A stretch of 39,557 nt of DNA from an uncultured Acidimicrobiales bacterium (GCA_938002955.1 CALLAA010000259.1:1-39557), one strand, 5' to 3'; shown: positions 25,377 to 34,030, counted from the first letter of the stretch. The notes: generated from the letters alone by a model not told the origin. Numbers and translations are program-made.

Positions 25377-27055
25377 TCAATTCGCTTCTTCTCGCCGCTG
25401 AGGCTGCAGGTCCGGTGAACTTCCCCGTTCTGACCGCGCTTGTCGTCATTCCGTTCCTTGGGGCTATCGCTATCGCCGTCGTCCCCGCTGCCCGCATCGA
25501 GGCTCACCGCCTGATCGCACTGATCGCAACCGTGATTACGGGAGCGATGAGCATCTGGGTGCTGGCCGAGTTCAACAAGGACGACTCCGGGTTCCAGTTC
25601 GCGAACGACGACCCGAACGTTTGGGTCGAGAGTCTCGGCATTCGCTGGGACCTCGCCGTCGACGGGATCAGTTTGTTCCTCGTCGTGCTTACGGGCATCT
25701 TGTTCCCGCTCGCAATCCTGGGCGTCTCACCTGAACACAGCCCGAAGAACTACTTCGCCTGGATCGTCGCGCTCGAAGCTGGCGTCATGGGCGTGTTCCT
25801 CACCCGCGACTTGTTCTTCTTCTTCGTGTTCTTCGAAGTCGTGCTCGTGCCGATGTACTTCCTCATTGGTAGCTGGGGCCACGGAAACCGTGTCTACGCC
25901 GCGACCAAGTTCTTCCTCTACACGATGTTCGGTTCTGCCCTGATGCTCGTCGGCATCTTGGCGATCGTCTTCTTGCACGAGGACGCGACTGGCGTCACGA
26001 CGTTCAACCTCGTCGAGATCGCCGAAGGTCAGAACTGGGGCGTCAACACCGGCCGTTGGATCTTCCTTGCGTTCGCCCTTGCGTTCTCGGTAAAGGTTCC
26101 GATCTTCCCGGTGCACACCTGGCTTCCCGACGCACACACCGAGGCGCCCACCGCAGGGTCGGTCATCCTCGCAGGCGTGATGCTCAAGCTGGGCACGTAC
26201 GGCTTCTTGCGGTTCGGTCTCTACCTCTTCCCCGAGGCAGCCACCTGGTTTGCCCCGGTCATGATGATCCTCGGCACGATCGGCATCATCTACGGCGCTG
26301 TTGCCGCAACGATGCAGAAGGACCTGAAGCGCCTCGTTGCCTACTCCTCTGTTGCCCACCTTGGCTTCATCGTGTTGGGAACCTTTGCGATCACGACCGA
26401 AGCCCTCGTTGGATCCGTCATGCAGATGGTCAACCACGGCCTCTCCACCGGTGCGCTGTTCTTCCTCGTTGGTTGGATGTACGAGCGTCGCCACACCCGC
26501 GAAATCTCCCAGCTGGGTGGCCTTCAGAAGTCCGCTCCCGTCTTTGCTGCGGCGTTCACCCTCGTGATGCTGTCGTCGGTCGGCTTGCCGGGCCTCAACG
26601 GTTTCGTCGGCGAATTCTTGATCCTGCTCGGTGCCTTTGTCGCCAGCCCATGGATCACGTCGATCGCAGCTACGGGCGTCATTCTCGCCGCCCTCTACCT
26701 GCTATGGGCATACCAGCGTGTGTTCCACGGCCCAGCCGAGGGCGAGAACGCAGAAATGGAAGACCTCAAGGTCTCCGAGGGGCTCGTGCTCCTTCCAATG
26801 CTGGTGCTCATCGTGTTCTTGGGTGTGTACCCAAAGCCCATGCTCGAGCGAATTGAGCCATCGGTCGACGCCTTGATCGCCCACATCGACGAGAACGTCG
26901 ATACCTGGACGGAACCGCAGCGTGAAGTTCTGGCTCCGTCCGATGACCATGGCGACGACCATGGCGACGATCACAGTGATGATGACGACCATGGCGACGA
27001 TGACCACGGCGACGATGACCACAGTGATGACGATCACAGCGAGGACGGCGAATAA
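25373..27055 (+). CDS. nuoM: NADH-quinone oxidoreductase subunit M (copy 1), Asp/His-repeat tail
   Basis: 560 residues. Antiporter-like subunit with FFFVFFEVVLVPMYFLIG and KVPIFPVHTWLPDAHTEAPT, holding the conserved Glu and Lys of the proton path. The last 37 or so residues are irregular repeats of DDHGD and DDHSD. ATG 25373 overlaps the nuoL stop; nuoN follows with a one-base overlap. Confidence 0.95.
   Translation: MINSLLLAAEAAGPVNFPVLTALVVIPFLGAIAIAVVPAARIEAHRLIALIATVITGAMSIWVLAEFNKDDSGFQFANDDPNVWVESLGIRWDLAVDGISLFLVVLTGILFPLAILGVSPEHSPKNYFAWIVALEAGVMGVFLTRDLFFFFVFFEVVLVPMYFLIGSWGHGNRVYAATKFFLYTMFGSALMLVGILAIVFLHEDATGVTTFNLVEIAEGQNWGVNTGRWIFLAFALAFSVKVPIFPVHTWLPDAHTEAPTAGSVILAGVMLKLGTYGFLRFGLYLFPEAATWFAPVMMILGTIGIIYGAVAATMQKDLKRLVAYSSVAHLGFIVLGTFAITTEALVGSVMQMVNHGLSTGALFFLVGWMYERRHTREISQLGGLQKSAPVFAAAFTLVMLSSVGLPGLNGFVGEFLILLGAFVASPWITSIAATGVILAALYLLWAYQRVFHGPAEGENAEMEDLKVSEGLVLLPMLVLIVFLGVYPKPMLERIEPSVDALIAHIDENVDTWTEPQREVLAPSDDHGDDHGDDHSDDDDHGDDDHGDDDHSDDDHSEDGE
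26938..27052 (+). repeat. Low-complexity DNA encoding the Asp/His repeat of NuoM1
   Basis: Irregular repeats of 9-18 bases built from GAC/GAT, CAC/CAT and GGC or AGT codons. The repeats are imperfect at DNA level but regular at protein level, suggesting slippage-driven growth followed by coding selection. Confidence 0.7.
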
Positions 27056-28548
27056 TGCTCGCACAAACAACTATCGCCACACCTGACGTCGACGTCGCGA
27101 TCCTGCTTCCGATGCTCTTTATGGGCGTCGGCGGTTTGCTCATCTTGACGATGACCTCGGTGAAGAAGGACCTGCCCGCATGGTTCATCACCGGATGGAC
27201 GCTCGCTGCATGCACCGGTGCGGTCATCTCGGCGATCTCCTTGTGGGGTCGATACACCGACGAAGGTCCGTCGTCCACCATTGCCAACAGCGTTGGGTTC
27301 GACGGATTCTCGATCTTCTTGACGATCGTGATCGCTCTCGCCGTCATCATGGCGTCATTGCTGGCACACACCTACCTGATCCGTGAGCAGCTCGAAGGCG
27401 TCGAACTCCACGTTCTCCTGTTGCTCTCGGGAACGGGCGGGCTGATCATGGCCTTCGCCAACGACCTGATCGTGTTCTTCCTCGGACTCGAGACGCTTTC
27501 ATTGGCCGTGTACATCCTCGCTGCCATGCACCGCCGTCGTTTCGAATCGCAAGAGGCCGGCATGAAGTACTTCGTGCTCGGTGCGTTCAGCTCGACGTTC
27601 TTGCTCTACGGCATCGCCCTCATCTACGGAGCGACCGGAACCACCAACCTGGTCGAGATCAAGACGTTCCTCGATACCCAAGCGTTGGTGCAGGACGGAC
27701 TGCTGCTCGGTGGCCTCGCCCTCATGATTGTTGGCTTGGCGTTCAAGGTTGGCGCCGTACCGTTCCACTCCTGGACTCCCGATGTCTACGAGGGAGCGCC
27801 GACACCGGTTGTTGCCTACATGGCATCGGGCGTGAAGGCCGCCGGTTTCGCTGGCTTGTTGCGCATCTTGTCCACCGGCTTCCAAGCGGTCGTCGACGAC
27901 TGGGTTCCGGCAATGGAAGTTATTGCAGCGCTCACCCTGCTCATTGGGTCGATCACCGCAATCGTGCAGACCGACGTGAAGCGCATGCTCGCCTACTCCT
28001 CGATCAGCCACGCCGGCTTTATCTTGCTCGGCGTTCTGGCGGCGAGTGAGCGGGGAACAGCGGCGGCCTTGTTCTACTTGGCGTCCTACACATTCCTTGT
28101 CGCCGGCACCTTCGGCGTGCTCACCGTGCTCGGTGGGGAAGGGGACAACAACTTCTCCTTCGACGCCTTCAAGGGCCTCGGTAAGCGCAAGCCGCTCTTG
28201 AGCTTTGCCTTCATGGTGTTCCTGCTCGCACAGGCTGGCGTGCCGCTCACCAGCGGCTTCTTCGCCAAGTTCGGTGTTATCGCCGCCGCCGTCGACGCAG
28301 AGAACTACTGGGTTGCCATCGTCGCAATGATCGCCGCCGTGATCGGTGCATATCTCTACATCCGCATCCTGATCTCGATGTTCCTCGAAGACGGTGACGA
28401 CGACGCAGAGGTGCTCGCCATTCCTCGCTCGATCGGTGTCGTGATCGCGGCCGCAGTTGTTGTCACCGTGTTGTTTGGCATCTTCCCGGGCATCCTCGAC
28501 GGCTTTGCTCAAGACGCCCTGGCGCAGCTCACCGCTTCTGGGAGTTAG
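27055..28548 (+). CDS. nuoN: NADH-quinone oxidoreductase subunit N (copy 1)
   Basis: 497 residues, normal length. Antiporter-like membrane subunit with FFLGLETLSLAVYILAA, KVGAVPFHSWTPDVYEGAPTP and VKRMLAYSSISHAGF. It ends the first nuo cluster; a small membrane protein follows after three bases. Confidence 0.95.
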   Translation: MLAQTTIATPDVDVAILLPMLFMGVGGLLILTMTSVKKDLPAWFITGWTLAACTGAVISAISLWGRYTDEGPSSTIANSVGFDGFSIFLTIVIALAVIMASLLAHTYLIREQLEGVELHVLLLLSGTGGLIMAFANDLIVFFLGLETLSLAVYILAAMHRRRFESQEAGMKYFVLGAFSSTFLLYGIALIYGATGTTNLVEIKTFLDTQALVQDGLLLGGLALMIVGLAFKVGAVPFHSWTPDVYEGAPTPVVAYMASGVKAAGFAGLLRILSTGFQAVVDDWVPAMEVIAALTLLIGSITAIVQTDVKRMLAYSSISHAGFILLGVLAASERGTAAALFYLASYTFLVAGTFGVLTVLGGEGDNNFSFDAFKGLGKRKPLLSFAFMVFLLAQAGVPLTSGFFAKFGVIAAAVDAENYWVAIVAMIAAVIGAYLYIRILISMFLEDGDDDAEVLAIPRSIGVVIAAAVVVTVLFGIFPGILDGFAQDALAQLTASGS

Positions 28549-28551
28549 CCC

Positions 28552-28977
28552 ATGCGCCTCTCACGTGATGAGGCGCGCGAAATAGCGGCCACGGCCATCA
28601 TGTTGGCCATTGGCCTGCGCCTAGTCGCTGGTTTATTTCAGGTCCTCGACGAGATCGACCGCGGATGGACGTGGTCCTCGCTGCTCGGCCGTATGGTGTC
28701 GCCGGTTACGGCAACGCTCGGATTGCTGACGATCGGACTCGTGCTGCTGCTCGTGTTGTCGCCGCCGGGGAGCATCTCCATGCGTTCCAACCGTGTGGCT
28801 ACGGCGCTCACGGCGACCGTCGCAAGCCTCGGTATTGCCGGCGTGTTCAACGAGTTCGTCTTTAGCCTCGGCACGTGGCAGCAGCGGTTTGGCCGCGTGA
28901 GTCAAGAGCTACTGATCGCCACGCTTCTCGCCGGAACCGGCTGGTTCCTGCTCAAGAACTTCGATCCTGAGCGCTGA
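28552..28977 (+). CDS. Small membrane protein of unknown function at the end of nuo cluster 1
   Basis: 141 residues with about four predicted helices (12-30, 50-70, 82-104, 118-134) and a short cytoplasmic-looking N-terminus. No cofactor motif is seen and I do not recognise the family. Its start is three bases after nuoN1, so it is the last gene of the operon before the terminator at 29077. Possible roles are complex I assembly or an unrelated passenger; nothing in the sequence decides. Confidence 0.7.
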   Translation: MRLSRDEAREIAATAIMLAIGLRLVAGLFQVLDEIDRGWTWSSLLGRMVSPVTATLGLLTIGLVLLLVLSPPGSISMRSNRVATALTATVASLGIAGVFNEFVFSLGTWQQRFGRVSQELLIATLLAGTGWFLLKNFDPER

Positions 28978-29076
28978 CTGACCTTCGCCGCGGTCGCAAT
29001 CCGTCACAGGCTCACAGGCAACCCTTCGGGATGGCTGTTCGTCGATGCTCGGCGGTTGGCCATCGGCGCAAAACGA

Positions 29077-29108
29077 CACGTGCCCTCGGCCGAGGCCGAG
29101 GGCACGTG
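29077..29108. terminator. Bidirectional transcription terminator
   Basis: A perfect 14-bp stem, CACGTGCCCTCGGC (29077-29090) with its complement (29095-29108), around a CGAG loop. It lies between the end of the + strand nuo1 operon and the end of the minus-strand ferredoxin gene. On the minus strand it is followed by TCGTTTT; on the plus strand no T-run follows. Confidence 0.85.
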
Positions 29109-29132
29109 AACAAACGAACGAAATCGTGGCGA

Positions 29133-29393
29133 TTAGGCCTCGAGGAAGATGCATTCTCCTGGGCACTCTTCGGCCGACTCGATGGTCGCCTCGATCAGTG
29201 CATCTGGCACACGTGCCATACCTTCGGAGCCAGCGGGGTTGTTCGTTCCATCGAACAACTTCTCTTCGCCGTAGTTTTCGGCGGTCTCCTTCACGTAGAA
29301 CAAGCCATCGTCTTGTCCAAAGAACACTGCGGGTGCAATCTCTTCACAGAGGCCGTCTCCGGTGCACAAGTCTTGATCGATCCAAACCTTCAT
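29133..29393 (-). CDS. Small [3Fe-4S]/[4Fe-4S] ferredoxin
   Basis: 86 residues. C10 and C16 sit in CTGDGLCEEIAP and C77 and C81 in CPGEC, the pattern of the small acidic actinobacterial ferredoxins that serve P450s and other oxidoreductases. An ATG nine bases further out is rejected as start because GGGAG (29407-29403) touches it directly but lies at the right distance from the ATG at 29393. It is divergent from the second nuo cluster, which lacks the NADH module, so it may donate electrons to that complex (inference). Confidence 0.9.
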   Translation of the reverse strand: MKVWIDQDLCTGDGLCEEIAPAVFFGQDDGLFYVKETAENYGEEKLFDGTNNPAGSEGMARVPDALIEATIESAEECPGECIFLEA

Positions 29394-29402
29394 AGCGATC
29401 AT

Positions 29403-29407
29403 CTCCC
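29403..29407 (-). promoter_or_regulatory. Ribosome binding site fixing the ferredoxin start
   Basis: GGGAG on the minus strand is nine bases from the ATG at 29393 and directly adjacent to the alternative ATG at 29402, so the inner start is favoured. Confidence 0.65.
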
Positions 29408-29454
29408 ATACTGCTGGTGTCGCGTCACTTCTAGCATAGTGCTCGGGCGGTTTA

Positions 29455-29559
29455 TTCCGTGGCTTGAGCCGACGTTCCGTGGTGGCGAACTGTCAGATAG
29501 ACGAGCTGTGACCAAAACACCGGTGTTTCCGTAGCGAGAATCAGCCAGAAGTGTCGCTA
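29455..29559. promoter_or_regulatory. Cluster of candidate operator repeats between ferredoxin and nuoA2
   Basis: TTCCGTGG occurs at 29455-29462 and 29475-29482, exactly 20 bases apart, with a related TTCCGTAG at 29527. A perfect 14-bp palindrome AAACACCGGTGTTT is at 29515-29528. An inverted repeat TAGCGA-N16-TCGCTA spans 29532-29559. All lie in the 239-base divergent region, suitable for regulating both directions. Confidence 0.45.
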
Positions 29560-29603
29560 TTCCCGATACATTCGTGACGTCCGTAACGCTGCCTTGTCTG
29601 GTC

Positions 29604-29633
29604 TTGGCGGCGCCAAAAGTCGACAGTTAGATT
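29604..29633 (+). promoter_or_regulatory. Promoter of the second nuo cluster
   Basis: TTGGCG (29604-29609), an 18-base spacer, then TAGATT (29628-29633), followed by eight bases and the GTG of nuoA2. No ribosome site is visible, which suggests a leaderless or near-leaderless mRNA. Confidence 0.5.
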
Positions 29634-29641
29634 GAGCCTTC

Positions 29642-30007
29642 GTGTCCGATTTCCTTCGCACTTATCTTGTAGTCGCCATCTTCGCCGGTCTCGGCGTGTT
29701 GTTGGTCGGGGCCTTCCTGGGCCTCGCCAGCATTTTCCGACCCGATAAGCCAAACGAACAGAAACTCGAAAACTACGAGTCCGGCGTCGAACCGACCGGC
29801 TCGATGTGGAGCCAGGCCAACATTCGCTACTACGTCTTTGCGCTGTTGTTCGTCCTGTTCGACGTCGAAGCCGTCTTCATCTTTCCGTGGGCATCGCGCC
29901 TCGAGGCCTACGGCTTGTTCGGCCTGGTCGAAATGGCGATCTTCGTGTTCATCTTGCTTCTCGGCCTGGTTTACGCCTGGCGGAAGGGAATGCTCAAATG
30001 GGTCTAG
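29642..30007 (+). CDS. nuoA: NADH-quinone oxidoreductase subunit A (copy 2)
   Basis: 121 residues with three helices, YESGVEP and [17 protein letters not shown]. The YECG cysteine of copy 1 is Ser here. The GTG start lacks a Shine-Dalgarno and follows TAGATT by eight bases. It heads the 11-gene nuo cluster; its last codons overlap the nuoB2 start by ten bases. Confidence 0.94.
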   Translation: MSDFLRTYLVVAIFAGLGVLLVGAFLGLASIFRPDKPNEQKLENYESGVEPTGSMWSQANIRYYVFALLFVLFDVEAVFIFPWASRLEAYGLFGLVEMAIFVFILLLGLVYAWRKGMLKWV

Positions 30008-30501
30008 TCGAATCCGGCAAGCTGCCCAAGCCTCTTACGGGCTTGCTCAACATGAGCCGCAAGTACTCCCTTTGGGTGTACCAGTGGGGACTTGCGTGTT
30101 GCGCGCTCGAGATGGGCGCAGCGTTTGCGTCCCCTCGTTACGACGTGATGCGTCTCGGGGTCATCCCGTTCCCGGCCAGCCCGCGCCAAGCTGACCTCGT
30201 GGTCATCTCCGGCACGGTCACCGACAAGATGGCACCATCGATCCGTCGTCTGTACGAGCAGATGCCCGATCCGAAATACGTCATCTCCATGGGATCTTGC
30301 GCCAACTGCGGCGGCCCCTACTGGGATAGCTACTCGGTCACCAAGGGTGTCGATCAGATCGTTCCCGTCGACGTATACGTACCCGGCTGCCCTCCACGTC
30401 CTGAAGCGCTTCTCGAGGGCATCGTCATGCTCCAAGAACGTATTCAGAACGAGGACATGCAAGAGCGGTGGACCCAAGAACCGATCGTGGTGGGTGCATG
30501 A
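29998..30501 (+). CDS. nuoB: NADH-quinone oxidoreductase subunit B (copy 2)
   Basis: 167 residues with N2 ligands C34, C35 (LACC), C101 (GSCANC) and C131 (PGCPP). An additional Cys follows C101 in GSCANCGG. The ATG at 29998 lies inside the end of nuoA2. It is shorter than copy 1 and lacks the Gly/Arg-rich tail. It shares ATGA with nuoC2. Confidence 0.96.
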   Translation: MGLVESGKLPKPLTGLLNMSRKYSLWVYQWGLACCALEMGAAFASPRYDVMRLGVIPFPASPRQADLVVISGTVTDKMAPSIRRLYEQMPDPKYVISMGSCANCGGPYWDSYSVTKGVDQIVPVDVYVPGCPPRPEALLEGIVMLQERIQNEDMQERWTQEPIVVGA

Positions 30502-31193
30502 GCGACGAAACAGCTGTCGAAGAAACTGAAGCCGACGTCGTCGCAGAGGTAGACGAAGCGCGCGAAGCCCTCGTCGCCACCCTCGCTGAGGACCTTGGCG
30601 ACGGCATTGTCGAGACCTTCATCAAGCCAGGCGACGACGTGTGGGTACGCGTCACCCGAGAGGCGTGGGCCGAGACCGCAAACACCTTGCGCTTCGGAAT
30701 GGGCTTTGGCTACTTCAACTTCCTGTCGGCCATCGACTGGCAGCCGTCCCCCTATGGACGCGACATGGATTCACAGGTCGATCTGACGCTCAACCCACCC
30801 GAGGCTGAAGAAGCAGACGACGAACCAGCCACGCTCGAAACGGGATACGCCGGTGGCGATACCCGCTTTCAGGTCTTTGCCCGGGTGAACGACATCACGT
30901 CCGAGCGAGCCATCACCGTGAAGTGCGATATTCCCGACGATGATCTGTCCATCCCGACGTGGATTCCCGTGTACCCGGGAGCGAACTGGCACGAGCGTGA
31001 AGCCGCCGAGATGTTTGGCCTCACTTTCATTGGTCACCCAAATCCACGCAAGCTGTACCTGCCAGGTTCCTTTGAGGGATTCCCGATGCGCAAAGACTTT
31101 GCGCTGCTCGCCCGTCGAATCAAGCCATGGCCAGGCATCGTCGACGTCGAGCAGATGCCCGGCGAAGACGACGAAGATGGAGATGCGTCATGA
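30498..31193 (+). CDS. nuoC: NADH-quinone oxidoreductase subunit C (copy 2)
   Basis: 231 residues with [12 protein letters not shown] and [11 protein letters not shown]. An acidic N-terminus and an acidic internal stretch ([13 protein letters not shown] near 99-111) are additions to the core. It ends in an acidic tail. ATG 30498 overlaps the nuoB2 stop, and its own TGA overlaps the ATG of a 39-codon repeat frame rather than nuoD2 itself. Confidence 0.94.
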   Translation: MSDETAVEETEADVVAEVDEAREALVATLAEDLGDGIVETFIKPGDDVWVRVTREAWAETANTLRFGMGFGYFNFLSAIDWQPSPYGRDMDSQVDLTLNPPEAEEADDEPATLETGYAGGDTRFQVFARVNDITSERAITVKCDIPDDDLSIPTWIPVYPGANWHEREAAEMFGLTFIGHPNPRKLYLPGSFEGFPMRKDFALLARRIKPWPGIVDVEQMPGEDDEDGDAS

Positions 31194-31309
31194 CCGCCTG
31201 CATCACGACCACCGGCCTTGACGATTTGAGCGCTTCGGAGGATTCAGTGACCGCCTGCATCACGACCACCGGCCTTAACGATTTGAGCGCTTCGGAGGAT
31301 AGAGCATGA
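31190..31309 (+). CDS. Possible 39-residue protein made of two tandem repeats, between nuoC2 and nuoD2
   Basis: An ATG overlapping the nuoC2 stop opens a 39-codon frame whose TGA overlaps the nuoD2 ATG, so it fills the whole spacer with the ATGA coupling used throughout the operon. The product is two 19-residue repeats, [19 protein letters not shown] and [18 protein letters not shown], then RA, each with one Cys. There is no membrane segment and no known motif. Each repeat ends in GGAGGAT, a strong ribosome site for the next start (GTG 31247, ATG 31306). It may be a real small protein, or a duplicated translation-coupling leader kept for its ribosome site. Only the reading frame is certain. 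Confidence 0.4.
   Translation: MTACITTTGLDDLSASEDSVTACITTTGLNDLSASEDRA
31191..31300 (+). repeat. 57-bp-period direct tandem repeat, two copies
   Basis: Copies at 31191-31243 and 31248-31300 (53 bases each) differ at one position (G31220 versus A31277) and are separated by TCAG; the second is followed by AGAG. The period is a multiple of three. Near-identity points to a recent duplication or strong constraint. Confidence 0.95.
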
Positions 31310-32481
31310 CCGCGACGAGTGAGTCAGAACAGCTCCGGTACATCGACCAGCAAGCCGCTGACGCCCGCGTCAACGTCGAGATCGAAACCGAGGGGATGAC
31401 CCTCAACCTCGGACCGCAGCACCCGGCTACCCACGGCACGCTTCGCATCATCGCGAAGCTCGACGGCGAACAGGTCGTCGCAGCCGAGCCGGTCATGGGA
31501 TACATGCACCGCGGCTACGAGAAGCTCGCTGAGGTGCGGACCTTCCCGCAGGTCACCACGCTGATCAACCGCATCGACTGGACCGGCAGCTTCGCAAACG
31601 AAACGCCGTTCATCCTCGCTGCCGAAAAGCTGATGGAAGTCGAAGCGCCACCTCGCGCCCAGTACATCCGCACGATCTTGCACGAGATGAGCCGCATCGC
31701 GAACGTCATGCTCGGCATTGGCGATATGGGCGTCCAGGTCGGTGCTGTTACGCCGGTCTTCTTTGCCTTCCGCGACCGTGAGTACGTGCTCAACCAAATC
31801 GAAGCTGTCACCGGTGGTCGCTTCCACCCGAACTTCGACCGCATCGGTGGTTTGAAGGACGATCTTCCCGCTGGCTGGATCCAGAACACGAAGAACGCCA
31901 TGGAGAAGGTCGAAGACTTCTGCGACCAGATCGAAACGCTGATGTACGGAAACGAGCTCTTCCAAGCTCGTACCCGCGGCATCGGCATCATTCCCAAGGA
32001 CATCGGCCTCGCCTACGGCCTGTCCGGGGTAAACATCCGTGCATCGGGTGTCGACTGGGATGTCCGGCGTGACGCAATGCCACACGGTTTGGTCTACGAC
32101 CAGGTCGACTGGAAGGTGTACACCCACCCCGATGGCGACTGCTACAGCCGCATGTGGGTTCGCCTGCAAGAGGTGCGCGAAGGCGCGAAGATCGTGACCC
32201 AGCTCCTGAACCAGATTCCGAGCGGACCGATCATGGCCAAGGTGCCTCGCATCATCAAGGTTCCCGCTGGCGAAGCGTTCGTCGAGACGGAGAACCCGCT
32301 CGGCGTGATGGGCTACTACGTGATCTCCAAGGGCGACCTCAACCCGTACCGGGTGAAGATCCGTTCTGCATCGTTCAACAATGTCTCGATCACGCCGTGG
32401 TTGCTGAAGGGCGTGTACGTGCCTGACATCATCGCCATCCTCGGGTCGCTCTATTTCATCCTGGGAGACATCGACCGATGA
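31306..32481 (+). CDS. nuoD: NADH-quinone oxidoreductase subunit D (copy 2)
   Basis: 391 residues. LGPQHPATHG and MGYMHRGYEKLAE keep the quinone-site His and Tyr; the C-terminus is GDIDR. It is shorter than copy 1 and has HRGYEKLAE in place of HTGMEKTGE. GGAGG of the second repeat is seven bases before the ATG. nuoH2 follows directly with an ATGA overlap: nuoE, F and G, which separate D and H in cluster 1, are absent here. Confidence 0.95.
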   Translation: MTATSESEQLRYIDQQAADARVNVEIETEGMTLNLGPQHPATHGTLRIIAKLDGEQVVAAEPVMGYMHRGYEKLAEVRTFPQVTTLINRIDWTGSFANETPFILAAEKLMEVEAPPRAQYIRTILHEMSRIANVMLGIGDMGVQVGAVTPVFFAFRDREYVLNQIEAVTGGRFHPNFDRIGGLKDDLPAGWIQNTKNAMEKVEDFCDQIETLMYGNELFQARTRGIGIIPKDIGLAYGLSGVNIRASGVDWDVRRDAMPHGLVYDQVDWKVYTHPDGDCYSRMWVRLQEVREGAKIVTQLLNQIPSGPIMAKVPRIIKVPAGEAFVETENPLGVMGYYVISKGDLNPYRVKIRSASFNNVSITPWLLKGVYVPDIIAILGSLYFILGDIDR

Positions 32482-33497
32482 TTGCCCTCGCCTACTGGGT
32501 AGAAACCATCTTCCGTTCGCTCGGCGGCCTCGCAGCAGTTCTGTTGCCCGCTGGCCCGATCGTCTACATCTTCTTGTTCAAGATGATGAGCTTTATGCAG
32601 AGCCGCCTCGGTCCGACCGAAGCTGGCCCTGCCGGAACGCTCCAGCTCATTGCTGAGGTCGGAAAGTGGATCCAAAAGGAAGACATCTTCCCACGCAAAG
32701 CCGACCGTTTGGTCTTTGCTGCTGCACCGTTCGTGGTGCTCGCAAGCTCCTTCCTGCTCGTGCTCGTCGTCCCATTTGGGCCTGACGCCTGGTTCGTCAA
32801 CCTCGACACCGGTATCTACTTTGCGCTCGCGGTGTCGTCGGTGTCGGTTATCGGCATCTTGATGGCCGGCTGGGCATCGGCATCGAAGTACTCGATGCTC
32901 GGTGGCTTGCGTGCTGCGGGCCAGCTCATTGCGTACGAACTTCCGCTCGTGCTCGCAGTTATGGGTGTTGTCATCCAGGCCGGAACGCTCAACATGCAAG
33001 ACATCGTGCTCGCACAGGCCGAGGGCGAGATCTTCGGCTTTGGCGGGATTGGTAACCCGTTCATCTTGACCCAGTTCCTCGGCTTCGTGATCTTCATGAT
33101 TGCGATGCAGGCCGAGCTCACCCAACCGCCGTTCGATATGCCGGTCGCCGAATCCGAGCTCGTTACCGGTTACATGACCGAGTACTCGGGTATTCGCTTC
33201 CTGCTCTTCTTCATTGGCGAGTTCGCGACCGCGGGCATCTTCGGCATGATTGCATCGGCGCTGTTCCTCGGCGGCTGGTGGGTCCCTGGCCTCGACCCCG
33301 ACTCGAACCTGTTCAACATCCTCGGCCCGGGAATCATGATGGCCAAGGTGATGGGCGTCATGTTCCTCGTCTTCTGGTTCCGATTTACCTACCCACGTTT
33401 CCGTGAGGATCAGCTGCAGCAGCTGGCGTGGAAAGTTCTGATTCCGCTCTCGCTGGTCAACATTGTGATCACGGGCATCTTGAAGGTGGCGTTCTAA
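32478..33497 (+). CDS. nuoH: NADH-quinone oxidoreductase subunit H (copy 2), divergent quinone-channel residues
   Basis: 339 residues, standard length, with [11 protein letters not shown] and [22 protein letters not shown]. Against copy 1 several conserved residues have changed: ER (E44 R45) is L33 F34, GPN is GPT, NR before PPFD is TQ, and E248 is V223. These positions line the quinone channel, so substrate binding or coupling may differ. The reading frame is intact and overlaps both neighbours. Confidence 0.93.
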   Translation: MIALAYWVETIFRSLGGLAAVLLPAGPIVYIFLFKMMSFMQSRLGPTEAGPAGTLQLIAEVGKWIQKEDIFPRKADRLVFAAAPFVVLASSFLLVLVVPFGPDAWFVNLDTGIYFALAVSSVSVIGILMAGWASASKYSMLGGLRAAGQLIAYELPLVLAVMGVVIQAGTLNMQDIVLAQAEGEIFGFGGIGNPFILTQFLGFVIFMIAMQAELTQPPFDMPVAESELVTGYMTEYSGIRFLLFFIGEFATAGIFGMIASALFLGGWWVPGLDPDSNLFNILGPGIMMAKVMGVMFLVFWFRFTYPRFREDQLQQLAWKVLIPLSLVNIVITGILKVAF

Positions 33498-34030
33498 TGG
33501 GCATCGTTCCCGGCATGATCAAGGGGCTTGGCGTCACTGCCAAGACCGCCTACGAGACGATCTTCCCCGATGGGCCGCTGAAGCCTCCGAGCCCCTCAAA
33601 GGGCGCGGTCACGGTTCAGTACCCGCACGAGAAAGAGACGCCATCACCGCGTGCTCGTGGTGTTATTGCCCTCGAAGAAGAGAACTGCACGGCGTGCATG
33701 CTCTGCGCCCGTGAGTGCCCGGACTGGTGCATCTACATCGAGGGCCATAAGGAAAAGGCTCCGCCGCGTCGTGCTGGCGGCAAGCCACGTCAAAAGAACA
33801 AGCTCGATCGCTTCGACATCGACTATGCGCTGTGCATGTACTGCGGGATCTGCGTTGAGGTCTGCCCATTTGATGCTCTGTTCTGGAGCCCGGAGTATGA
33901 GTACTCCGAGCCTCGTATTGCCGACCTTCTTCACGACAAGAGCCGCTTGGCTGAATGGATGGAGACGGTTCCCGACTTCGAGAGCTACGAGAGTGGTTCT
34001 GAAGCAAAGGTTCGAAAGGTTCCTCGATGA
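33497..34030 (+). CDS. nuoI: NADH-quinone oxidoreductase subunit I (copy 2)
   Basis: 177 residues with two [4Fe-4S] motifs: C64, C67, C70, C74 and C113, C116, C119, C123. A basic insertion ([17 protein letters not shown]) lies between the clusters. It lacks the His-rich tail of copy 1. In a complex without NuoEFG, NuoI would be the likely entry point for ferredoxin electrons (inference). ATG 33497 overlaps the nuoH2 stop. Confidence 0.95.
   Translation: MGIVPGMIKGLGVTAKTAYETIFPDGPLKPPSPSKGAVTVQYPHEKETPSPRARGVIALEEENCTACMLCARECPDWCIYIEGHKEKAPPRRAGGKPRQKNKLDRFDIDYALCMYCGICVEVCPFDALFWSPEYEYSEPRIADLLHDKSRLAEWMETVPDFESYESGSEAKVRKVPR

Noticed and set aside
29400-29402. Upstream ATG as the ferredoxin start
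   Set aside because: The ribosome site directly touches it, while it is at the proper distance from the ATG at 29393.
31191-31300. Repeat pair as the start of a CRISPR array
   Set aside because: Only two copies, a 4-base gap instead of spacers, and it is in frame inside an operon.
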